A DNA stretch of 64,000 nt, taken from contig NZ_JAQZAL010000002.1 in assembly GCF_028737205.1 (NCBI RefSeq), positions 248,001 through 312,000 on the forward strand, in the 5' to 3' direction. Positions 30,894 through 40,155 of this stretch are shown in pieces. Both the position numbers and the translations under genes were made by a program. The DNA comes from Actinomycetospora lutea (GTDB taxonomy: Bacteria > Actinomycetota > Actinomycetes > Mycobacteriales > Pseudonocardiaceae). The first letter of the stretch is position 1; the number at the start of each line of letters is the position of its first letter. The notes beneath the pieces are model-generated. The model was given only the letters and a program-made list of their open reading frames with translations, was not told the origin of the DNA and did not search any database.

Positions 30894-32384
30894 TCAGGAC
30901 CTCCGCAGGACGGCGGCATACATCGCGTCGGTGCCGTGACGGTGCGGCCAGAGCTGGACGCCGGGGCCGTGTTCCGGATCGGGCTCCGCCTCGCTGCGTC
31001 GCCCGGGCGGCACCGCGGTGTCGGGCACCTCGGGGAGCAGCGCTGGTGTGTCGAGCACCTCGGCGCCGGTCTCGGCCGCGACGGCGGCGACGACGGCGGT
31101 GGTCTCCTCGGGGTGCGGGGAGCACGTCGCGTAGGTGACGACCCCGCCGGGCCGGGTGCGCTCCAGGGCGGCGCGCAGCAGGGCGCGCTGCAGCTCGGTG
31201 AGCTCGGCGACGTCCTCGGGCTGCCGGCGCCACCGGGCCTCGGGGCGGCGGCGCAGCGCGCCGAGCCCGGTGCAGGGGGCGTCGACGAGGACGCGGTCGT
31301 ACGTCTCCTCGGGCAGGGCGATCTCCCGGGCGTCCCCGGTGTGCACGCGCACCGGCAGGCCCTCGGTGGCCTGCTCGACCAGCCGCGCCCGGTGCGGCGC
31401 GCGGTCCACGGCGTCGAGGGTGGCGCCCTCGATCGCGGCGAGCGCCCCCAGCATCACCGCCTTGCCGCCGGGGCCCGCGCACAGGTCGAGCCAGCGCGTG
31501 TCGGACCCTTCCACCGGCGCCCGGGAAGCGACCAGCGCGACCAGCTGGCTGCCCTCGTCCTGGACCACGGCGAGGCCCTCGCGGACCGGGGCCAGCTCGC
31601 CCGGATCGCCGCCCTCGGTGAGCAGGACCCCGTACGGCGAGTACGGGGACTCGTCGCCGCCGGTGATCGCGGCGAGCTCCTCGGCGGAGATCTCCCCGGG
31701 GCGCGCGGCGAGGTGCACCGCGGGGCGGGCGTCGTCGGCGGCGAGCGCCGCCGCGAGCTCCTCCTCGCCTCCCAGTGCCCGCGCGAACACCTCGGCGATC
31801 CACCGCGGGTGGGCGTGGGTCAGCGCGAGGCGGCCGAGGTCGTCGGGCGGGGCGAGCCGCGCGACCCACGCCGCCTCGTCGCGCTCGGCGACCCGGCGCA
31901 GGACGGCGTTGACGAACCCGGTGGGCCGCGAGCCGGCGCGGGACCGCACGAGCTCGACCACCGCGCTCACCGCCGCGTGCGGGGGGATGCGGGTGCGCAG
32001 CAGCTGCTGGGCGCCGAGGCGCAGGGCGTCGAGGACCACCCCGTCCAGCTCGTCGAGCGGGCGGTCGCAGCAGGCGGCGAGGACGGCGTCGAGCAGCCCC
32101 TGGGCCCGGCAGGTGCCGTAGGTGAGGTCCGTGGCGAGCGCCGCGTCGCGCCCGGTGATCCGCCGCTCGCGCAGCAGCGCGGGCAGGGCGAGGTTGGCGT
32201 ACGCGGCGTCCTCGCGGACCGCCCGCAGGGTGTCGAGGGCGGCCTCGCGCGCCGGGTCGCCGCTCGGCGGGCGCGCCGGGCCCTGGCGTCCGCGGGGCGG
32301 CCCGCTGCGGCCCTTGCGGTCGCCCTTGCGGCGCGGACCACGCCCGGAGCGGTGCCCGCCGGGCGGGACGGAGCTGTCGGTCAT
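30894..32384 (-). CDS. rsmB: 16S rRNA (cytosine-967-C5) methyltransferase
   Basis: 496 residues. A basic, disordered head of about 45 residues precedes a NusB-like N-terminal domain (about 45-180) and a Rossmann methyltransferase domain with LDLCAGPGGKAVMLG. The two catalytic cysteines lie in VDAPCTGLG and TYATCSPHPEE. Near the C-terminus the loop PPGRRSEAEPDPE is encoded by a sequence related to repeat A (about 30981-31010). Follows fmt, the usual order. Confidence 0.96.
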   Translation of the reverse strand: MTDSSVPPGGHRSGRGPRRKGDRKGRSGPPRGRQGPARPPSGDPAREAALDTLRAVREDAAYANLALPALLRERRITGRDAALATDLTYGTCRAQGLLDAVLAACCDRPLDELDGVVLDALRLGAQQLLRTRIPPHAAVSAVVELVRSRAGSRPTGFVNAVLRRVAERDEAAWVARLAPPDDLGRLALTHAHPRWIAEVFARALGGEEELAAALAADDARPAVHLAARPGEISAEELAAITGGDESPYSPYGVLLTEGGDPGELAPVREGLAVVQDEGSQLVALVASRAPVEGSDTRWLDLCAGPGGKAVMLGALAAIEGATLDAVDRAPHRARLVEQATEGLPVRVHTGDAREIALPEETYDRVLVDAPCTGLGALRRRPEARWRRQPEDVAELTELQRALLRAALERTRPGGVVTYATCSPHPEETTAVVAAVAAETGAEVLDTPALLPEVPDTAVPPGRRSEAEPDPEHGPGVQLWPHRHGTDAMYAAVLRRS

Positions 32385-32412
32385 CGGTGTCCCGTCGCTT
32401 CGCTCGCCCCGC

Positions 32413-33339
32413 TCACCCGAACCGCTCCCCCGACCCGGGACGCACGCCGCGGGCCCAGTCGACCGCGGGCATGGCCTTCTTGCCCTGCGGCTGGACGTCG
32501 CCGAGGGCGACGGCGGCGCCCGCGGTGCCGACGAGCACGCGGGCCCGCTCGACGCGGATCGAGCCGGGCTCCAGGCCGCCCTCGCCGGTGGTCAGCACGG
32601 GGCCGAGCTTGAGCCGGGCGTCGCGGAACGTCGTCCAGGCGCCCGGGGCGGGCGTGACCGCGCGGATGAGGCGGTCGACGGCGGGCGCGGGGTGGGTCCA
32701 GGGCACGCGGGCGTCGTCGACGGTGATCTTCGGGGCGTACGAGACGCCGTCGGCGGGCTGGGGCACGGGGACGAGCTCGCCGTCCTCGATGCCGTCGAGC
32801 GTGCTCGCCAGCAGGGCCGCGCCCGACGCCGCGAGACGCTCGAGCAGCGTGCCGGCCGTGTCGTGGCGGCCGATCTCCTCGGTGACCGTGCCGTAGACCG
32901 GTCCGGTGTCCATGCCCTCCTCCAGGGCGAAGGTGCTCGCGCCGGTGATCTCGTCGCCGGCGCGGATCGCCGCCTGCACGGGCGCGGCGCCGCGCCAGGC
33001 CGGGAGCAGCGAGAAGTGCAGGTTGACCCAGCCGTGGCGCGGGACGTCGAGGGCCTCGCGCCGCAGCAGGTTGCCGTAGGCGACGACGGGACAGCAGTCG
33101 GGGGCGAGGTCCTTCAGCTGCTGGAGGAAGTCCGGCTCGTTCGCCCTCACCGGGGTGAGCACGGGGATCCCCGCCTCGTCGGCCAGCGCGCCCACGGGGC
33201 TGCGCCGGGGCGTGCGCGAGCGCCCGGCGGGCGCGTCGGGCCGGGTGACGACGGCGACGACCTCGTGGCGCGCGCTGTCGAGCAGGCGCCGGAGGGAGGG
33301 CAGGGCGGGCTCGGGCGTCCCCGCGAACACGACGCGCAC
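32413..33339 (-). CDS. fmt: Methionyl-tRNA formyltransferase
   Basis: Formylates initiator Met-tRNA using 10-formyl-THF. 308 residues. [16 protein letters not shown] at the start, and the catalytic region [20 protein letters not shown] with Asn and His. C-terminal OB-like domain present. It starts 3 nt after the def stop, giving a coupled deformylase-formyltransferase pair. Confidence 0.97.
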   Translation of the reverse strand: MRVVFAGTPEPALPSLRRLLDSARHEVVAVVTRPDAPAGRSRTPRRSPVGALADEAGIPVLTPVRANEPDFLQQLKDLAPDCCPVVAYGNLLRREALDVPRHGWVNLHFSLLPAWRGAAPVQAAIRAGDEITGASTFALEEGMDTGPVYGTVTEEIGRHDTAGTLLERLAASGAALLASTLDGIEDGELVPVPQPADGVSYAPKITVDDARVPWTHPAPAVDRLIRAVTPAPGAWTTFRDARLKLGPVLTTGEGGLEPGSIRVERARVLVGTAGAAVALGDVQPQGKKAMPAVDWARGVRPGSGERFG

Positions 33340-33342
33340 GGG

Positions 33343-33894
33343 TTACAGGGCTCGCCCGAAGAGCGGGTGCGGGCTCGTCTTCACGGTCGGCGGTGCCCCC
33401 GCGTCGAACCAGGGCGCCTCGCGGATGGCCCTCATCGCCTCGCGGCGGGTCTGCGGGTCGAGCTTGTCGAGGAAGAGCACGCCGTCGAGGTGGTCGGTCT
33501 CGTGCTGGATCGCCCGGGCGATCAGCGCGGTGCCCTCGACGGTCTGCGGCTCGCCGTGCATGTCCCACCCGGTGGCCACGACGTGCTCGAAGCGCCGGCA
33601 GTCGAAGCGCAGCCCGGGGATGGACAGGCAGCCCTCCGGGCCGAACTGCTCGGTGTCGTCCGCGGCGTTCCACGTCGGGTTGACCATGTGGCCCTCGACG
33701 CCGTCCGCGCGGAACGTGAACACCCGCAGCCCCACGCCGATCTGCGGCGCCGCGAGGCCCGCGCCGCCCTGCTCGCGCATGGTCTCGTGCAGATCGGCGA
33801 CGAGGGTGCGCAGCTCCCGGTCGAAATCGACGACGGGGTCGGCCTTCGTCCGCAGGACGGGGTCGCCGAACAGGCGCAACGGCTGGACGGTCAT
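33343..33894 (-). CDS. def: Peptide deformylase
   Basis: Metalloprotease that removes the N-formyl group from nascent proteins. 183 residues from the ATG at 33894. Metal ligands Cys89 (EGCLSIPG) and His131/His135 (QHETDHLDG), with catalytic Glu132. GAGLAAPQIGV is present. A longer frame reaching 33993 would add a head made wholly of two tandem repeat-A units (ELRCATSP twice), so I reject that start. Confidence 0.97.
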   Translation of the reverse strand: MTVQPLRLFGDPVLRTKADPVVDFDRELRTLVADLHETMREQGGAGLAAPQIGVGLRVFTFRADGVEGHMVNPTWNAADDTEQFGPEGCLSIPGLRFDCRRFEHVVATGWDMHGEPQTVEGTALIARAIQHETDHLDGVLFLDKLDPQTRREAMRAIREAPWFDAGAPPTVKTSPHPLFGRAL

Positions 33895-33908
33895 CGGTCC
33901 TCTCTCGG

Positions 33909-33979
33909 CGGGAGACGTAGCGCAGCGGAGCTCGACCCTCGGGACGGGAGACGTAGCGCAGCGGAGCTCGACCCTCGGG
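33909..33979 (-). repeat. Tandem pair of dispersed repeat A units in the def leader
   Basis: Two identical 35-nt units at 33909-33943 and 33945-33979 (period 36). Each contains GAGACGTAGCGCAGCGGAGC. They are inverted relative to the copy at 1711. They lie 15 nt before the def start codon, so they form most of its untranslated leader. Confidence 0.85.
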
Positions 33980-34020
33980 GCGGGAGCGCTCACTCCCGGG
34001 TGGGCGTTCGACCGTCCACT

Positions 34021-34602
34021 CTAGGGCCGGCGCGCCACCGACGGCTGCCAGGCCGGATCCCGCCCGATGAAGCCGAGCAGCCGGGTCTGGGCGTCGGCGT
34101 CGTCGGGCACCGGGACCCGCACGCCGAAGTGACCCGAGCCGCGGATGACCTCCTCCATGCCCTCCATCCCCTCGACCAGCGCGGCGCTGAAGCCGGGGTC
34201 GAGGGTGTCGTCCTGGCCGGTGGCCCGCGCGAGGTCCCAGGTGTGCATGAAGACGTCGGCGGTGTAGATCTTGTCCACCATCGTCGCCAGCTCCATCGCG
34301 CCCATGTGCGGGTTGTCGATGACGCGCCCGGCGGTCTCGGGATCGTCGAGCAGGGCCTGGATCGCGGCGGCGTGGTGCTCCCAGGCGCCCACCGGGTCGT
34401 CCGCCACGTCCGGGCCGGGCGGCAGCGTCACCCCGGCCGAGCCCGCCAGGAACCCCGCCGACCAGCCCGTCAGGTGACCGACGACGTCCCGGGCGCGCCA
34501 CTCCGGGACCGGCGTCGGGACGTCCCAGTCGCGCGTGCCGCGGACGCGCTCGGTGAAGCCGGCGGCGACCCGGCGGTGGCGGTCGGCGGGGGTCTCGGTC
34601 AT
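34021..34602 (-). CDS. TIGR03086-family (DinB-like) metal-binding protein
   Basis: 193 residues of the maleylpyruvate isomerase/mycothiol transferase fold. Metal-type histidines lie in VVGHLTGWSAGF and FMHTWDLARA, with WDVPTPVPEWRARDV near the start. Relatives use mycothiol, but no thiol substrate can be assigned here. The ATG at 34602 has an AGGAGG ribosome site, and a short palindromic operator lies 16 bp upstream. It sits between priA and def, apart from housekeeping neighbours, and may be independently regulated. Confidence 0.82.
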   Translation of the reverse strand: MTETPADRHRRVAAGFTERVRGTRDWDVPTPVPEWRARDVVGHLTGWSAGFLAGSAGVTLPPGPDVADDPVGAWEHHAAAIQALLDDPETAGRVIDNPHMGAMELATMVDKIYTADVFMHTWDLARATGQDDTLDPGFSAALVEGMEGMEEVIRGSGHFGVRVPVPDDADAQTRLLGFIGRDPAWQPSVARRP

Positions 34603-34617
34603 GGTGCGCCTCCTTGC

Positions 34618-34633
34618 TCAACCTGTTGGTTGA
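34618..34633. promoter_or_regulatory. Operator-like palindrome upstream of the TIGR03086 gene
   Basis: TCAACC-TGTT-GGTTGA, a perfect 6-4-6 palindrome in an unusually A/T-rich pocket between priA and the TIGR03086 start. ArsR-type repressors often use sites of this shape; no such regulator is encoded nearby. Confidence 0.5.
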
Positions 34634-34659
34634 ATAATGGCAGGAGGGTGAGGCGGTGT

Positions 34660-36759
34660 CTAGAGCGGGTCGAGGGGGTCGAGCAGCACCCGGACGGGCT
34701 CGCGCTCCTTGCGGGCCGAGCGGACGGCCTGGGCGGCGTGCAGCTCCCTCGCCAGCGTCCGGCCCTGCGTGCGGGGGACGCGCACGAGGCAGCGCTCCGC
34801 GCCCTCGGTGCGCTCCTCGGCGCCGGGCAGCTTGGTGCCGGGGGGCAGCTCGACCGGGCCGAGCACCTCGACCGTGTCGGGCAGGGCGGCGAGGAGGTCG
34901 GCGACCGCGGGCGGCGCCCCGTCGACGGCGGCCATGCGCATCGCCGGGGGCAGGGCGAGCTCGTCGCGGGCGGCGAGCTCGGTGGCCGCGGACCCGGCCG
35001 GGTCCCAGCGCACGAGCGCCTGCACGGCCGGGGTCGACGAGTCGGCGACGACCACCACGCGTCCGCCCTCGCCCGCGGGGCGGACGAGGGCCGCGGCCCC
35101 GAACCAGCGGCGCAGCGTCTCCTCCCCCGCCCGCAGCTCGGGGCGGGCGAGCAGCACCGCGCCGTCGAGCAGCAGGGCCGCGCCGTAGCCCCCGTCGGCC
35201 ACCGGCTCGGCGCCCGGCGTGGCGACGACGAGCGCGGGGTCGCCGGGCACGTGGTCGAGCACCGTGGCGCCGCCGCCCGAGCTGCGCACCACCGTCTGCG
35301 GGAACGCGCGGCCCAGCTCCTCGGCGGTGCGCGCCGACCCGACGGCGAGCGCGCGCAGTTTCGTCGACCCGCAGGCGCCGCAGCGGTACGCGGCGTCGGG
35401 GTGCCCGCACCAGCGGCAGGTGGGGGCGGCGTCGCCCCTCCCCGGCAGGGCGAGCGGGCCGGCGCAGCGGCGGCAGCGGGCGGGCTCGCGGCAGTGCGCG
35501 CACGCCACGGCGGGCAGGTAGCCCTTGCGGGGCACCTGCACGAGCACCGGCGCGCCGGCGGTCAGCGCGGCGCGGGCGGCCTCGAAGGCCACCGACGGCA
35601 CGCGGGCGGCGCGCGCGGCGGGATCGCGCAGGAGCTGGCGGTCGTCCTCGCCGATCGCGGTGACGCGTGGCCCGCGGACGCGGACGGTGGCGCGGTCGGC
35701 GACGACGTCGTGCGCCCAGCCGCTGGACACGAGCAGGGCGGCCTCGGCCGTGCGCGCGAACCCGGCCACGAGCAGGGCGGCGCCGTCGCGGTGCGCGCGG
35801 GTCATCGCGACGTCGCGCGCGTGGGGGTAGGGCGCGCGCGGCTCGGCGTGCGAGTCGTCGCCGTCGTCCCACACGACGATCAGCCCGGGGTCGGCGACCG
35901 GGGCGAACGCGCTGGCCCGCGTCCCGACCACGATCCGGGCCTGCCCGCGGGCCACCGCGAGCCAGCGGCGGTAGCGCTCGGCGGGGCCGAGGTCGGCGGC
36001 GAGCGCGACGACGGCCTGCTCGCCCGCGACGGCCTCGCACGCGGCCTGGACGCGGTCGAGGTCGCGGCGGTCGGGCACCACGAGCACGGCGCTGCGCCCG
36101 CCCGCGGCCGTGGTCGCGGCGGCCTCGGCGAGGCGGGCGGGCCAGTCCTCACCGGGGAGCGCCTGCCAGACGGCGTGGGCGCCGCGGCCCTGCTGCAGCG
36201 CTTCGAGGAGCGCGGGTCCGCGGGGGTAGGCGCCCCAGCCGTGCCCGGCCGGCGCGCGGGGTTCCGGGCGCTCCGGGGGCGTCTCGGCCTCGACGCGGGC
36301 GTGGCGCGGGGGCACCGCGAGGCGCAGGACGTCGGCGAGCGTCCCGGCGTAGCGGTCGGCGACGGCGCGGCAGAGGCCGGCGAGCTCGGGGCTCAGCACC
36401 GGCTCCGGCGACACGACCTTCTCGAGCCAGCCCAGGCGGCCGGTGTGCTCGCTCGTGTCCTCGCGCGCGAGCACGAACCCGTCCACCAGGCGCCCGGCGA
36501 ACCGGACCCGCACCCGCGCGCCGGGCACGGCGTCGGCGGAGAGCTGCTCGGGGACCTGGTAGTCGAAGGCGCGGTCGAGGTGGGCGAGGTTGACGTCCAC
36601 GGCCACCCGCGCGACCGGGCGCTCCTCGGCGGGGAGGCGCTCGTTGCGGTGGGGCTTCCTCGGGCCGGCCTTCTTCCCGGGGGACGTCGCGGGGGACGTC
36701 GCGGGCGCCTTCTCCACGGGCGGCGGCGCCGCGAACAGCGCCTCGTCCGTCTCGCCCAC
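34660..36759 (-). CDS. priA: PriA-like primosomal protein N' (helicase motifs degenerate)
   Basis: 699 residues. The N-terminal 3' DNA-binding domain (VDVNLAHLDRAFDYQVP) is present. The zinc-binding region has cysteine pairs CAHC, CRRC, CRWC and CGACGS. The ATPase motifs are degraded: the P-loop position reads TTAAGGRSAVLVVP without GKT, and box II reads VVWDDGDDSHAEP. Actinobacterial PriA proteins are known to lose helicase motifs, so it probably acts in restart or loading without unwinding. Located between metK and def. Confidence 0.93.
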   Translation of the reverse strand: MGETDEALFAAPPPVEKAPATSPATSPGKKAGPRKPHRNERLPAEERPVARVAVDVNLAHLDRAFDYQVPEQLSADAVPGARVRVRFAGRLVDGFVLAREDTSEHTGRLGWLEKVVSPEPVLSPELAGLCRAVADRYAGTLADVLRLAVPPRHARVEAETPPERPEPRAPAGHGWGAYPRGPALLEALQQGRGAHAVWQALPGEDWPARLAEAAATTAAGGRSAVLVVPDRRDLDRVQAACEAVAGEQAVVALAADLGPAERYRRWLAVARGQARIVVGTRASAFAPVADPGLIVVWDDGDDSHAEPRAPYPHARDVAMTRAHRDGAALLVAGFARTAEAALLVSSGWAHDVVADRATVRVRGPRVTAIGEDDRQLLRDPAARAARVPSVAFEAARAALTAGAPVLVQVPRKGYLPAVACAHCREPARCRRCAGPLALPGRGDAAPTCRWCGHPDAAYRCGACGSTKLRALAVGSARTAEELGRAFPQTVVRSSGGGATVLDHVPGDPALVVATPGAEPVADGGYGAALLLDGAVLLARPELRAGEETLRRWFGAAALVRPAGEGGRVVVVADSSTPAVQALVRWDPAGSAATELAARDELALPPAMRMAAVDGAPPAVADLLAALPDTVEVLGPVELPPGTKLPGAEERTEGAERCLVRVPRTQGRTLARELHAAQAVRSARKEREPVRVLLDPLDPL

Positions 36760-36839
36760 GCGCCCCGGTCTACCAGAGCCCCGCGACGCCCCGGTGGGCG
36801 ATCACCAGGACCCGGCCGCTCGCCGCCGCCCGATCCGGG

Positions 36840-36854
36840 CGAAGGGCCCCTTCG
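36840..36854. terminator. Palindrome shared with 1863-1883, possible metK terminator
   Basis: Perfect arms CGAAGGG and CCCTTCG around one C. Flanks ATCCG and ACCGG match the copy at 1863. It lies well beyond the metK stop. Confidence 0.5.
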
Positions 36855-36888
36855 GTCGGTACCGGCCGGCCGCCCGCGACCGCGCAGT

Positions 36889-36948
36889 GATCAGGAGCAC
36901 GTCATCCACCTCCGGGCGCATGCGCGGGCCGATGACGTGCTCCTGATC
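36889..36948. repeat. Long inverted repeat with nested palindrome
   Basis: Perfect 18-bp arms GATCAGGAGCACGTCATC (36889-36906) and GATGACGTGCTCCTGATC (36931-36948). The 24-nt loop itself contains GCGCATGCGC. It could form a cruciform or RNA hairpin. The GATCAGGAG tip recurs at 54100-54159. Confidence 0.85.
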
Positions 36949-36975
36949 TCCACCCACGCGCGTGCGCGCCGCCGC

Positions 36976-37045
36976 CCGGAGATCAGCAGGCGGAAAGGCA
37001 CCTCCGAGGGCCCGTCGCGGTGCCTGGCGACCTGCTGATCTCCGG
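36976..37045. repeat. Second nested inverted repeat
   Basis: 15-bp perfect arms CCGGAGATCAGCAGG and CCTGCTGATCTCCGG. Inside them a second pair, AGGCACC (36996-37002) and GGTGCCT (37019-37025), continues the stem. Shares the AGATCAG/CTGATCT tip with the neighbouring inverted repeat. Confidence 0.8.
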
Positions 37046-37141
37046 GGCACCGCACGCGTGACCGAGCGCCGGCGTGGCCGGCGCGCTGACACGACCCCGA
37101 GAACGCGCACGGCCCGGCCGCCCCGCGAACGGGGCAGCCGG

Positions 37142-37226
37142 GCCGGCGTGTCGTGCTGGCGAGGACGTGGCGATCCTGGCCCTATGCGTGCTGTGCTGGA
37201 TCGCCAGCGATGCCGCATCGCTCGTA
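37142..37226. repeat. Dispersed 3'-flank element, copy 1 (after metK)
   Basis: Shares CGGCGTGTCG, GGCGAGGA, GTGGCGATCCTGG and the palindrome GCGATGCCGCATCGC (37207-37221) with 57801-57870. Both copies lie just past the stop codon of the minus-strand gene (metK here, aroE there). Confidence 0.75.
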
Positions 37227-37235
37227 CGCGGGACC

Positions 37236-38429
37236 TCAGCCGGCGATCGACTTGAGCGCGTCGGCGCGGTCGGTGCGCTCCCACGGGAGGTCGAGGTCGT
37301 CGCGGCCGAAGTGGCCGTACGCCGCGGTCGGCTGGTAGATCGGGCGCAGCAGCTGCAGGTCGCGCACGATCGCGCCGGGGCGCAGGTCGAAGACCTCGTG
37401 GATCGCCTTCTCGATCTTCGCCGGGTCGACCTGGGCGGTGCCGAAGGTCTCGACGAAGACGCCCACGGGCTCGGCCTTGCCGATCGCGTAGGCGATCTGG
37501 ACCTCGACCCGCTTGGCCAGGCCGGCGGCCACGACGTTCTTGGCCACCCAGCGCATCGCGTACGCCGCGGACCGGTCGACCTTCGACGGGTCCTTGCCCG
37601 AGAAGGCGCCGCCGCCGTGGCGGGCGTAGCCGCCGTAGGTGTCGACGATGATCTTCCGGCCGGTGAGGCCGGCGTCGCCCATGGGGCCACCGGTGACGAA
37701 GCGGCCGGTCGGGTTGACCAGGACGCGGGTGTTCGACGAGTCGAGGTCGATCCCCTCGAGCACCGGGTTGATGACCTTCGACCGGATGTCCGGCGCGAGC
37801 AGGTTGTCCAGGTCGATGTCGGCGGCGTGCTGCGTCGACAGCACCACGGTCTCGACGCCGACGGGCTTGTCGCCGTCGTAGGCGATGGTGACCTGGGTCT
37901 TCCCGTCCGGCCGCAGGTACGGCAGCGTGCCGTCGCGGCGGACCGCGGTCAGCTTGCGGGCGAGCCGGTGCGCCAGCCCGATGGGCAGCGGCATCAGCTC
38001 GGGGGTGTCGGCATCGGCGTAGCCGAACATCAGGCCCTGGTCGCCGGCACCCTGCTTGGCGATCTCGTCCTCGGAGCCCTCGACGCGGGACTCGTAGCCC
38101 TCGTCGACGCCCTGCGCGATGTCCTTGGACTGCGCACCGATCGAGATCGAGACACCGCAGCTCTCGCCGTCGAAGCCCTTGGCCGACGAGTCGTAGCCGA
38201 TGTCCAGGATGGTCTTGCGGACGACGTCCACGTAGTTGACCTGGGCGTTGGTGGTCACCTCGCCGGCGACGTGCACCTGCCCCGTCGTGACCATCGTCTC
38301 GACCGCGACGCGCGACTTCGGGTCCTGCGCCAGCAGGGCGTCCAGGATGCCGTCGCTGACTGCGTCACAGATCTTGTCTGGGTGGCCCTCGGTGACGGAT
38401 TCACTGGTGAACAAACGCCTAGCGGGCAC
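37236..38429 (-). CDS. metK: S-adenosylmethionine synthase
   Basis: Makes SAM from methionine and ATP. 397 residues from the GTG at 38429. [23 protein letters not shown] and [16 protein letters not shown] are diagnostic. I choose this GTG because GGGAG lies about six bases upstream; an in-frame TTG seven codons earlier would add a non-conserved head. No SAM riboswitch is evident in the 149-bp gap to coaBC. Confidence 0.97.
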   Translation of the reverse strand: MPARRLFTSESVTEGHPDKICDAVSDGILDALLAQDPKSRVAVETMVTTGQVHVAGEVTTNAQVNYVDVVRKTILDIGYDSSAKGFDGESCGVSISIGAQSKDIAQGVDEGYESRVEGSEDEIAKQGAGDQGLMFGYADADTPELMPLPIGLAHRLARKLTAVRRDGTLPYLRPDGKTQVTIAYDGDKPVGVETVVLSTQHAADIDLDNLLAPDIRSKVINPVLEGIDLDSSNTRVLVNPTGRFVTGGPMGDAGLTGRKIIVDTYGGYARHGGGAFSGKDPSKVDRSAAYAMRWVAKNVVAAGLAKRVEVQIAYAIGKAEPVGVFVETFGTAQVDPAKIEKAIHEVFDLRPGAIVRDLQLLRPIYQPTAAYGHFGRDDLDLPWERTDRADALKSIAG

Positions 38430-38578
38430 AATCACTCCCTGCCTCGACAATGGGACCCGTCCACACTAACGGCATCTCGCGGTGCCGCGAGGGGGCTGAC
38501 CTGGCTGAATGCCAAGCGTGTCACAGAGCGGTTGTGCTCACCGCCGAATCGTGAGAATGCACCGATCAGCGCAACGAT

Positions 38579-39877
38579 TCAGCGCAACCGCTCGGCGACG
38601 GCGTCCCACACCCGCGCGGCCAGCGCAGCCTTCGATCCCATGGGCAGCCGCGAGGACGACCCGTCGGCCCCGAGGAGCCACCCCTCGTTGTCCTCCATCT
38701 CGAAGGCCTTGCCCGCCCCCACGGCGTTGACGACGAGAAGGTCACACCCCTTGCGCTCGAGCTTGGCGCGCCCGTAGTCGAGCACGCTGCCGTGCTCGTC
38801 CCCGGTCTCCGCGGCGAAGCCCACGACCAGCCGGCGCGGGACGTCCTCGATGACCAGTTCGCGCAGGATGTCGGGGTTGAACTCGAGCGGGATCGAGGGC
38901 GGCTCCTCGCCCTTCTTGATCTTTCCGGCGGACAGCGCCTTCGGCCGGAAGTCCGACACCGCGGCGGCCATCACGACGACGTCCGCGGCCTTGGACGCGT
39001 CGAGCACGGCGTCGCGCATCTCGCGGGTGGTCTGCACGCGCCGCAGGTCGACCGCGGCGGGCGGGTCGAGGTCGGCGATCGTGCCCGCGACGAGCGTCAC
39101 GTCGGCCCCGCGCTGGGCGGCGACGCGGGCCAGCGCGTAGCCCTGGCGCCCCGACGAGCGGTTGCCCAGCGTGCGTACCGGGTCGAGCGGCTCGGCCGTC
39201 CCGCCCGCCGAGACGACGACCCGCCGGCCCTCGAGGTCGCGGGGCAGCGGGAACGGTTCGGCGCCGCCGGTGCCGCCCCACTCGAGCAGCAGGCGGGCGA
39301 ACTCGGCGATCTCGGGCGGCTCGGGCAGGCGCCCGGGGCCGGTGTCGGCGCCGGTCAGGCGCCCCGACGCGGGCTCGAGCACGACCGTGCCGCGCCGGCG
39401 CAGGGCCGCCACGTTGTCGACCGTGGCGGGGTGCTCCCACATCTCGGTGTGCATCGCGGGCACGGCGAGCACCGGGCAGCGCGCGGTGAGCAGCGTGGAG
39501 GTGAGCAGGTCGTCGGCGCGACCCTGGGCCATCCGCGCCAGCAGGTCGGCCGTCGCGGGCACGAGCAGCACGAGGTCGGCGCGCCGCCCCAGGGCGACGT
39601 GCTCGACGTCGTACACGTTCTCGAAGACCCCGGTGAGCACCGGGCGCCCGGAGAGCGCCTCGAAGGTGGCCGCGCCGATGAACTCCAGCGCGGACCGGGT
39701 GGCCACCACCTGCACGTGGTGGCCGGCCTCGCGCAGGCGCCGCAGCACCTCGCAGGCCTTGTAGGCGGCGATGCCGCCCGAGACCCCGAGGACGATCTCC
39801 CGGGGAGCAGCGTCGACGGGTCCAGCTCCCCTATCGGCGTGCTCCCTCGAATGCTGCGTGTCCCGCTCGGTCGTCAC
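38579..39877 (-). CDS. coaBC: Bifunctional PPC synthetase / PPC decarboxylase
   Basis: Two steps of coenzyme A synthesis: 4'-phosphopantothenate to 4'-phosphopantetheine. 432 residues. N-terminal CoaC flavoprotein ([26 protein letters not shown]). C-terminal CoaB ([33 protein letters not shown]). The GTG start overlaps the rpoZ stop (GTGA). The first ~25 residues before [10 protein letters not shown] come from repeat B at 39818-39850 and are not family sequence. Confidence 0.96.
   Translation of the reverse strand: MTTERDTQHSREHADRGAGPVDAAPREIVLGVSGGIAAYKACEVLRRLREAGHHVQVVATRSALEFIGAATFEALSGRPVLTGVFENVYDVEHVALGRRADLVLLVPATADLLARMAQGRADDLLTSTLLTARCPVLAVPAMHTEMWEHPATVDNVAALRRRGTVVLEPASGRLTGADTGPGRLPEPPEIAEFARLLLEWGGTGGAEPFPLPRDLEGRRVVVSAGGTAEPLDPVRTLGNRSSGRQGYALARVAAQRGADVTLVAGTIADLDPPAAVDLRRVQTTREMRDAVLDASKAADVVVMAAAVSDFRPKALSAGKIKKGEEPPSIPLEFNPDILRELVIEDVPRRLVVGFAAETGDEHGSVLDYGRAKLERKGCDLLVVNAVGAGKAFEMEDNEGWLLGADGSSSRLPMGSKAALAARVWDAVAERLR
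39818..39850 (+). repeat. Dispersed repeat family B, copy 2 (coaBC 5' end)
   Basis: GGGTCCAGCTCCCCTATCGG then CGTGCTCCCTCGA. It has CTATCGGCGTGCTCCC in common with 15217 and 52833. It is translated as part of the coaBC head. Confidence 0.8.
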
Positions 39878-40155
39878 TCGCCCTCGGTGTGCTCGAGCAG
39901 GCCGGAGTGGATCTCGCGCATGGCCACCGACAGCGGCTTCTCGCGCGGGCCGGGCTCGACCAGCGGGCCGACGTACTCGAGGAGGCCCTCGCCCAGCTGG
40001 GCGTAGTAGTCGTTGATCTGGCGGGCGCGCTTGGCCGCGTAGATGACCAGCGCGTACTTGGAGCTCACCGTCTCCAGCAGCTCGTCGATCGGGGGGTTGG
40101 TGATGCCCTCGGGCCCCTCGAGAACGCTGCCGGTCCGCCCGGTGGGAATGCTCAC
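39874..40155 (-). CDS. rpoZ: RNA polymerase omega subunit
   Basis: Assembly chaperone of RNA polymerase. 93 residues from the GTG at 40155. [27 protein letters not shown] is the conserved core. The GTG overlaps the gmk stop by 4 nt. Usual gmk-rpoZ-coaBC order. Confidence 0.97.
   Translation of the reverse strand: MSIPTGRTGSVLEGPEGITNPPIDELLETVSSKYALVIYAAKRARQINDYYAQLGEGLLEYVGPLVEPGPREKPLSVAMREIHSGLLEHTEGE

Larger units (their letters stand above)
36760..37235. other. Repeat-rich noncoding gap between metK and priA
   Basis: 476 bp with no credible gene. It holds, in order, a GAAGGGCCCCTTC palindrome (36840-36854), a long inverted repeat (36889-36948), a second nested inverted repeat (36976-37045), and a dispersed element shared with the aroE 3' region (37142-37226). 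Coding-looking frames across it change frame at each repeat. Confidence 0.8.

Noticed and set aside
33895-33993. Longer N-terminus for peptide deformylase
   Set aside because: The extra 33 codons are the two tandem repeat-A units, and the family start is at 33894.
32122-37038. 1638-codon plus-strand open frame opposite rsmB, fmt, def and priA
   Set aside because: Arg/Gly/Ala-rich translation with no motif; antisense to well-supported genes. GC-bias artefact.
38430-38578. SAM riboswitch upstream of metK
   Set aside because: No recognisable riboswitch core or terminator was seen in the gap.
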